Source: Salsipaludibacter sp038233055
GTDB taxonomy: Bacteria > Actinomycetota > Nitriliruptoria > Nitriliruptorales > Nitriliruptoraceae
Assembly (NCBI GenBank): GCA_038233055.1
Contig: JBBSMS010000123.1
Location: 1 to 10,223 of the forward strand
Reading direction: 5' to 3'
DNA: 10,223 nt
Numbering within the stretch: position 1 is the stretch's first letter; the number at the start of each line of letters is the position of its first letter. Shown piece after piece: positions 6,637-10,223 of the stretch. The notes under the pieces are model-generated. The model searched no databases. It saw only the letters and a program-made list of their open reading frames with translations, and was not told the DNA's origin. A program made the position numbers and the translations under genes.

Positions 6637-6772
6637 CCGCTTCGCAGGCGGTGATGCGCAGGGCTCATTCCCGGCTGCACCCACGTGTTGATTGGATCTT
6701 GATGGTCCGTCGGCGACAGACTTGATGAACCGCCGGCATGCTGTGACCTCCCAACCCACACTGGAGCAGTCC
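6637..6772. other. Intergenic region between permease and DUF302 genes
   Basis: A weak hairpin, ACCGC (6636-6640) with GCGGT (6648-6652), follows the permease stop. Two copies of CTTGATG (6698-6704 and 6721-6727) lie upstream of the DUF302 gene. I could not place a convincing promoter, so DUF302 may be read through from the operon. Confidence 0.35.
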
Positions 6773-7180
6773 ATGGATCACGACCGCTACACCTACCGAC
6801 TCCGCATCGATGCCGACGTCGAGGCCGCCGATGCCGCGATCCGCCAGGCACTCGCCGACGAGGGCTTCGGTGTCCTGACCGAGATCGACGTCCAAGCCAC
6901 CCTGCGGGAGAAGTTGGATGAGGAGACGGATCCCTACACCATCCTGGGTGCCTGCAACCCGGCCCTGGCACACCAGGCGCTGGAAGCCGACCCGGCCATC
7001 GGAGCCCTGCTGCCCTGCAACGTGGTCGTCCGAGCACACCCCGAGGGGGGATCCGAACTGATCGCGATCGATCCCGACCGGATGCTTGGCCTGGCCGACG
7101 AACCCGCACTTGCCGACCTTGCACAGGAAGTCGGCCAAGGCCTCCGACGCGCACTCGACGCCGCAGCCCGCACCGTCTGA
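6773..7180 (+). CDS. DUF302 domain protein
   Basis: 135 aa starting MDHDRYTYRL at the ATG at 6773, with GGAG six bases upstream. The frame extends 27 codons further up, but without a ribosome site and with unlikely composition. The whole protein is a DUF302 domain: GFGVLTEIDVQATLREKL (31-48), YTILGACNPALAHQAL (55-70) and ALLPCNVVV (78-86) are the conserved family blocks, with Cys61 and Cys82 invariant-looking. There is no signal peptide or membrane helix, so it is cytoplasmic as written. DUF302 proteins are small alpha/beta proteins often found near metal-resistance and sulfur/redox genes; their biochemical role is not settled. It is convergent with the regulator operon on the right. Confidence 0.85.
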   Translation: MDHDRYTYRLRIDADVEAADAAIRQALADEGFGVLTEIDVQATLREKLDEETDPYTILGACNPALAHQALEADPAIGALLPCNVVVRAHPEGGSELIAIDPDRMLGLADEPALADLAQEVGQGLRRALDAAARTV

Positions 7181-7194
7181 CGAACTCGAACGAT

Positions 7195-7216
7195 CCGCGT
7201 CCCGGCTGGGGAGCGG
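7195..7216. terminator. Convergent-gene hairpin terminator
   Basis: CCGC-G-T-CCC (7195-7203) and GGG-G-A-GCGG (7208-7216; trailing loop GGCT) form a 9-position stem with one G/A mismatch and one T/G wobble. It lies between the DUF302 stop (7180) and the end of the reverse-strand kinase remnant (7219), so it can serve both sides. No T-tract is present. Confidence 0.4.
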
Positions 7217-7218
7217 AA

Positions 7219-7311
7219 TCAGGACGTGCCGGGAAGGCGGAGGGCGAAGACGCTGCCTCGCCCGGGCCCGGCACTGTCCGCGATCAGGGTCCGGGCAGGG
7301 CGGTCGGTCAT
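7219..7311 (-). pseudogene. Histidine kinase remnant (internal deletion)
   Basis: 30 codons. The ATG (7311-7309) overlaps the response-regulator stop as ATGA, the classic regulator-kinase coupling. It begins MTDRPA but within a few residues becomes IADSAGPGRGSVFALRLPG and stops. GPGRGSVFALRLP is what normally closes a kinase HATPase_c domain (the glycine-rich GxGxGSxFxLRLP end). The sensor, HAMP, HisKA and most of the ATPase are missing. The simplest reading is one deletion that joined the first codons of the kinase to its last roughly 22 codons. Chance similarity is possible but unlikely given the position, frame and overlap together. Confidence 0.6.
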
Positions 7312-8006
7312 GCCTCCCCCATCCGGTAGCCCACGCCTCGGACCGTCCGGACGTACCGCGCGTCGTCGGGGTCGTCACCCAACTTGCCACGCAGGTTTGC
7401 GATGTGCACCGCCACCACGTGCCCATCGCGATACTCCGACGATCCCCAGATCCGGTCGAGCAACTGCTCGCGGGTGAACACGACCCGTGGCTCCCTGGAC
7501 AGGGTGTCGAGCAGGTCGAACTCGATCTTGGTCAAGTCCACCGGTTGGTCGTCCAGGCGCACCTCGCGCGCACGCGAGTCGATCTCGAGCCCGCCGAAGC
7601 GACGCACGCCTTCGGGCGGCTCGTCTCGATCGACTCTGGGACGACGCAGCATGGCCTGGACACGCGCGACCAGTTCACGTGGCGAGAAGGGCTTGGTGAG
7701 GTAGTCGTCCGCCCCGACCGACAGTCCCACGATGCGATCCACCTCATCGGCCCGTGCCGTCAGCATGAGGATGTAGGCGTCGCTGAACGTCCGGACGCGG
7801 CGGGCGATCTCCAGCCCGTCGACGCCCGGCAACATCAGGTCCAGCACGATCACGTCTGGGTCGACCCGTTCGATCACCTCAAGGGCCTGGTTGCCCTCGT
7901 GTGCAGGATGGACCCCGTAGCCCTCGCGTTCGAGGTAGCGCGTGACGAGTTGCACCAACGGGACCTCGTCATCGACGACGACGACGACCTGCACCGGTGC
8001 ACTCAC
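7308..8006 (-). CDS. OmpR/PhoB-family response regulator
   Basis: 232 aa from a GTG at 8006, a length typical of the family. The Shine-Dalgarno sequence is poor, and the in-frame GTG at 7994 is possible. The receiver domain (about 5-120) has acidic Asp12-Asp13, phosphoacceptor Asp56 in VIVLDLMLPGVDG, Thr83 in MLTA and Lys105 in TKPF, all intact. A winged-helix DNA-binding domain follows (about 136-230): LTKIEFDLLDTL, the recognition region HVVAVHIANLRGKLG, and VRTVRGVGYRM. It should bind DNA as a phosphorylated dimer. It is codirectional with the SHOCT gene 31 bases upstream and with cupredoxin 2. Its own kinase survives only as a scar, so it must be phosphorylated by another kinase or small molecule, or be idle. 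The two cupredoxin promoters are natural target candidates (inference). Confidence 0.92.
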   Translation of the reverse strand: MSAPVQVVVVVDDEVPLVQLVTRYLEREGYGVHPAHEGNQALEVIERVDPDVIVLDLMLPGVDGLEIARRVRTFSDAYILMLTARADEVDRIVGLSVGADDYLTKPFSPRELVARVQAMLRRPRVDRDEPPEGVRRFGGLEIDSRAREVRLDDQPVDLTKIEFDLLDTLSREPRVVFTREQLLDRIWGSSEYRDGHVVAVHIANLRGKLGDDPDDARYVRTVRGVGYRMGEA

Positions 8007-8037
8007 GCAAGGGCCAGTCCCGACGTCCTCGAACGCG

Positions 8038-8250
8038 TCATCGGGAGAGTTCGCTGCGACGCCGACGATACTCCTCGTCATCCACTTCGCCACGGGCGTA
8101 GCGTGCGTCCAGGATGCGACGCGCCGCCTCGTCCTCGCGGCCAGCCGTCGTTGGTGCCAACCGCATCACTGCCCAAGCAATCAAGCCGATCACGACCGCC
8201 CAGAACATGACCATCCAGGTCCAGTGGATTCCCCAGCCTGCCCACATCAT
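8038..8250 (-). CDS. Small SHOCT-domain membrane protein
   Basis: 70 aa. The ATG at 8250 follows AGAGG at seven bases. A Trp- and Met-rich hydrophobic helix covers about residues 5-31 (includes WTWMVMFWAVVIGLIAWAV), followed by a basic/acidic linker. The C-terminal SHOCT motif is ARRILDARYARGEVDDEEYRRR (43-64). SHOCT is a short two-helix domain at the ends of many membrane or oligomeric proteins. Such single-helix SHOCT proteins are frequent beside copper and heavy-metal genes, but their molecular role is unknown. It lies between cupredoxin 2 and the response regulator on the same strand. Confidence 0.85.
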   Translation of the reverse strand: MMWAGWGIHWTWMVMFWAVVIGLIAWAVMRLAPTTAGREDEAARRILDARYARGEVDDEEYRRRRSELSR

Positions 8251-8350
8251 GGTGCCACCTCTCTGCGATTCGGTACCTGCAGTATCCGGGCTCCGGGTCC
8301 GGTGGGGGTCCGACGGGGATCAACATCACGTCAAGAATCGCGGTGGCGAG

Positions 8351-8872
8351 TCAGCCTTCGACGGTGATCTCGCCGACCATGCCCGCGGCGTAGTGCCCGG
8401 GTTCGTGGCAGCCGTAGAGCACCGTCCCCGCTTCGGTGAAGGTCCAGGTGATCGACGCAGCCTCGCCGGCGGGCACCTCCAGTGCATTGACGTCCCCATG
8501 CTCCATGGAGGACTCGGCGTCCATCTCCTCCATCTCGCGCATCTCGGCCTCGTGTTCGTCCTGCGCGTCCTGGTCACCGATGAGGAGGTCGTGGGCGACG
8601 GCGTCAGTGTTGGTCACCTCGAAGGTGATCGTCTCGCCCACGGCCACCGTGAGATCGGCGGGATCGAACGCGAACGGGCTGGTCGCGTCGAGTTGGATCG
8701 TTCGGTCGGCAGCCGAGGCCTCTGCCGGTTCCCCGAAGGAAAACTCGGTCTGGACCTCCTCGGTGTCGCTGGACGACGACGCGTCGTCGCCTCCGCAGGC
8801 GGCGAGGAGGAGGAGGGTGGCCAACCCCGCACGGGTGAGCCTGGTCCGTACTCGACGTGATGACGTGCGCAT
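8351..8872 (-). CDS. Lipoprotein cupredoxin (type 1 copper protein) 2
   Basis: 173 aa. The ATG at 8872 gives an ideal lipoprotein signal: basic RTSSRRVRTRLTR, hydrophobic 15-25, lipobox LAAC with Cys26. Its ribosome site is weak; a GTG 16 codons upstream has GAGGAG nine bases before it and is an alternative. After an acidic Ser-rich linker comes the cupredoxin domain (about 57-173) with type 1 ligands His94, Cys155, His160 and Met165 (YGCHEPGHYAAGM). The loop after the first ligand is acidic and carries His107, Met111, Met114, Met117, Met123 and His125. By hand alignment, 58 of 92 residues outside that loop match cupredoxin 1, so the two are close paralogues. It heads the cupredoxin-SHOCT-regulator group. 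Likely role: copper binding or electron transfer at the cell surface. Confidence 0.87.
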   Translation of the reverse strand: MRTSSRRVRTRLTRAGLATLLLLAACGGDDASSSSDTEEVQTEFSFGEPAEASAADRTIQLDATSPFAFDPADLTVAVGETITFEVTNTDAVAHDLLIGDQDAQDEHEAEMREMEEMDAESSMEHGDVNALEVPAGEAASITWTFTEAGTVLYGCHEPGHYAAGMVGEITVEG

Positions 8873-9148
8873 GGTTGGGCCCCGGTCGTTGAACGTGAAA
8901 ACACACCGGCCGATGTCCACGGCCGTCCACTCCTCAAAATACGATACGAGCGTCGTAGCACCACGGGCCCAACGACCCTGGTCGATGGGGCCAATGGACC
9001 CATGGGTTGTGGGACCGCGCTCAAGGACCGGTCGTGGCCACGGCAGGTACACGGGGGTCGGCTCCACTGGCCGGCGTTGGCTTGCGCTCGGGCAACTCGG
9101 CCTGGCTCGACGGCGGGTGGGGCCGCGGCGGCGCCTGCCACGGCCTCG
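8873..9148. other. Intergenic region between cupredoxin 2 and peptidase fragment
   Basis: Apart from the palindrome at 8945-8957, I see only loop-less palindromes (ACCCATGGGT at 8998-9007; CGTGGCCACG at 9033-9042). I found no clear terminator for the peptidase fragment and no gene with credible composition or a start signal. Confidence 0.4.
8945..8957. promoter_or_regulatory. Palindrome upstream of cupredoxin 2, possible operator
   Basis: TACGA (8945-8949), GCG, TCGTA (8953-8957), 73 bases upstream of the ATG at 8872, beside an A/T-rich stretch (reverse-strand CGTATTTT) that could supply a -10. Read on the reverse strand the site (CTACGACGCTCGTATCGTAT) shares 11 of 20 positions with the inverted repeat upstream of cupredoxin 1. 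Confidence 0.35.
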
Positions 9149-10085
9149 TCAGTCGACGCTGATGTGGATGTGGTCCTGGTGGACGTCGTCGGTGAACGAA
9201 CGTCCGCCGACGCCGTCCAGCGCCCAAGGGCTTCCGATCACGGTCACGTCGGGCTGGTCGTACAGCCACTCGACGAGGCGACGAGCCGCGGACGGCTCGT
9301 CGCGGAGGCTGACCACGCGGTCCTGGCCGAGCCGGTGGATGTCCACGGCCCGCCCCTCCGTGTGGCCACTTCGGCGGTCGGTGCCGTAGACGTTCGTCGG
9401 GTGACCACTCGAGACGACTGTCACGCCGTAGTCCGTGCGATCGGCGATGTCGGCCATCAGGTCGAGCAGCTCCGGGGCCAGGTTGCCCCGTCGGATGTCC
9501 CAACGTGCCGAGTCCGGAAGCTCGATCCGACGGTCATCGAGGACGGCACGAGCGCGATCATCGGGCTCGCTCGAACCGTCGGGGGGAGTGCCGCCGACGG
9601 ACGCGAGTTCGTCGAATTCCCACGTGCCGTCGACGAGTTCGAGCCGCACGTCCATGGTCCGCGTGACGGTGCGGGCAACCTGACCGTCCCCGCCGGTGGT
9701 GATCGCCGCCACGACCATCACCGAGGCCGAGTCGGGTCGCACTCCGCCGAGCTGGGCGTAGACGATGTCGGAGTTCGACCATCGGCTGTCATCGTGGATC
9801 GGCCGCACGACTCGGACGAGGCGTCGCCTCTTGGCGGAGTCCTTGGTGATGCCCGCGACCAGTTGCACGACAGGTGTGTCCCGGTCGAACGTCGTCAGGG
9901 ACTGCACGGTCCTGGCAGCCAGGCGTTTGGCGTTCGGGTAGACCTCACCGGGCGGTGGTTCCCACGGATCCGATGGCGTTGGGCGAGGCATGGCGGTGGG
10001 ACTCGGCTCGGGCCTCGGTGCGGTGGAGGCGTGGGTCTTGGTCGATCCACCGAGTGGGGCCGACTCCGGTGTCTGGCGCTCGCTA
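9149..10085 (-). pseudogene. M15-like zinc peptidase, N-terminus removed by an insertion sequence
   Basis: The open frame on the gene side of the insertion encodes about 311 residues to the stop at 9149. A Pro/Ser/Thr-rich linker (SERQTPESAPLGG...) comes first, like the stretch that follows an export signal, but no signal is present. Numbering from the first internal Met (9991; 280 aa, no ribosome site): residues about 20-132 form an NTF2-like or Mce-associated-like domain. The C-terminal part (about 160-280) has SGHTEGRAVDI with His210 and Asp217, and HQDHIHISV with His274 and His276. This is the zinc-site pattern of M15 D-Ala-D-Ala carboxypeptidase-like enzymes, which cut peptidoglycan peptides outside the membrane. 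The catalytic half looks intact, but without export the product is probably non-functional. A restart at 9991 would give a cytoplasmic protein. Confidence 0.7.
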
Positions 10086-10223
10086 GTGTTCCGTCTCGTA
10101 AATAACTGAGGATTGTGGTATGGTTCGGGAATGAGACCTCCCACACCGCCCCTGCCCTTCACGACCGGCCAGCGCGAAGTGCTGGAAGCACTTGTGCGAA
10201 GATCCAGCGCCCAGCATCGCGAG
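10086..10223 (+). mobile_element. IS630-family insertion sequence, left end (partial)
   Basis: Sequence character changes at a TA dinucleotide (10084-10085), the target that IS630/Tc1-mariner elements duplicate. The element then starts GTGTTCCGTCTCGTAAAT and is notably A/T-richer up to the transposase start. The right end and matching terminal repeat are outside the window, so the exact boundary is inferred. Confidence 0.6.
10131..10223 (+). CDS. IS630-family transposase, N-terminal fragment (runs off window)
   Basis: 31 codons from an ATG at 10131. After MRPPTPPLPFTT comes GQREVLEALVRRSSAQHRE, which matches the opening helix of IS630-type transposases (LTxxQRxxLExLxRxxxAxxRxxxRA) that leads into the helix-turn-helix. 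Only a weak purine stretch (CGGGA) precedes the ATG. The DDE catalytic domain would lie beyond the window edge. Identification rests on this short stretch together with the adjacent TA boundary. Confidence 0.6.
   Translation, partial: MRPPTPPLPFTTGQREVLEALVRRSSAQHRE

Noticed and set aside
4906..6774. Long open reverse frame (622 codons) opposite the channel and permease genes
   Set aside because: Composition is Asp/Arg/Gly/His-rich without hydrophobic pattern, the usual shadow of a GC-rich gene. The forward frame has clear transporter motifs and a coupled start.
7086..8210. Forward frame of 374 codons opposite the response regulator
   Set aside because: The reverse strand encodes a complete receiver and winged-helix protein. 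The forward frame has no ribosome site or recognisable domain.
8998..9042. Palindromes ACCCATGGGT and CGTGGCCACG as terminators or operators
   Set aside because: They are loop-less, short and at the frequency expected in GC-rich DNA; neither is placed after a stop or over a promoter.
9002..10105. Forward frame of 367 codons opposite the peptidase fragment
   Set aside because: The reverse strand holds the HxxxxxxD and HxH zinc motifs. The forward frame is Val/Asp/Arg-rich shadow sequence and would cross the insertion-sequence boundary.
1..10223. CRISPR array, toxin-antitoxin pair, prophage genes or rRNA
   Set aside because: I looked for regular repeat-spacer units, small overlapping gene pairs, phage structural genes and rRNA motifs, and saw none.

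Overview
This is a GC-rich window with GTG and TTG starts, lipobox-type signal peptides, no encoded CCA on the tRNA, and an OmpR regulator that once had a kinase overlapping it by ATGA. Together these suggest a high-GC Gram-positive bacterium (Actinomycetota, perhaps a deep-branching class such as Acidimicrobiia or Nitriliruptoria). The lineage is inference from composition and gene style, not from a marker gene.

Layout, left to right. 1-336: 3' half of a tRNA-Ile with a strong terminator hairpin. A possible broken gene start (MSLWTPDGEH...) lies antisense to this stretch, followed by the terminator of the next gene. 337-2229 (-): a secreted beta-propeller protein with LVIVD-type repeats and an embedded protease-associated (PA) domain. 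2364-2494: three closely spaced perfect hairpins. 2482-3682 (-): a three-helix membrane protein with a DUF305 domain and a lipoprotein cupredoxin. 3683-3834: a divergent regulatory region with a 24-bp palindrome and an inverted repeat over the likely promoters. 3835-6636 (+): a lipoprotein monohaem cytochrome c, a two-TM-pore potassium-channel-like protein and an APC-superfamily permease, tightly packed. 6773-7180 (+): a DUF302 protein. 7219-8872 (-): lipoprotein cupredoxin 2, a SHOCT-domain small membrane protein, an OmpR-type response regulator, and a 30-codon remnant of its histidine kinase. 9149-10085 (-): an M15-like zinc peptidase fragment that has lost its N-terminus to an IS630-family insertion, whose left end and first 31 transposase codons close the window.

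The centre (about 2480-8870) reads as an extracytoplasmic copper/redox module. Two paralogous type 1 copper proteins, a cytochrome c, DUF305 and DUF302 proteins and a SHOCT protein cluster around one response regulator. Both cupredoxins carry the same unusual His/Met-rich loop, which looks like a second copper site. The clearest signs of decay are the internally deleted kinase next to the regulator and the peptidase cut by the insertion sequence. Operator and system-level statements are inference.
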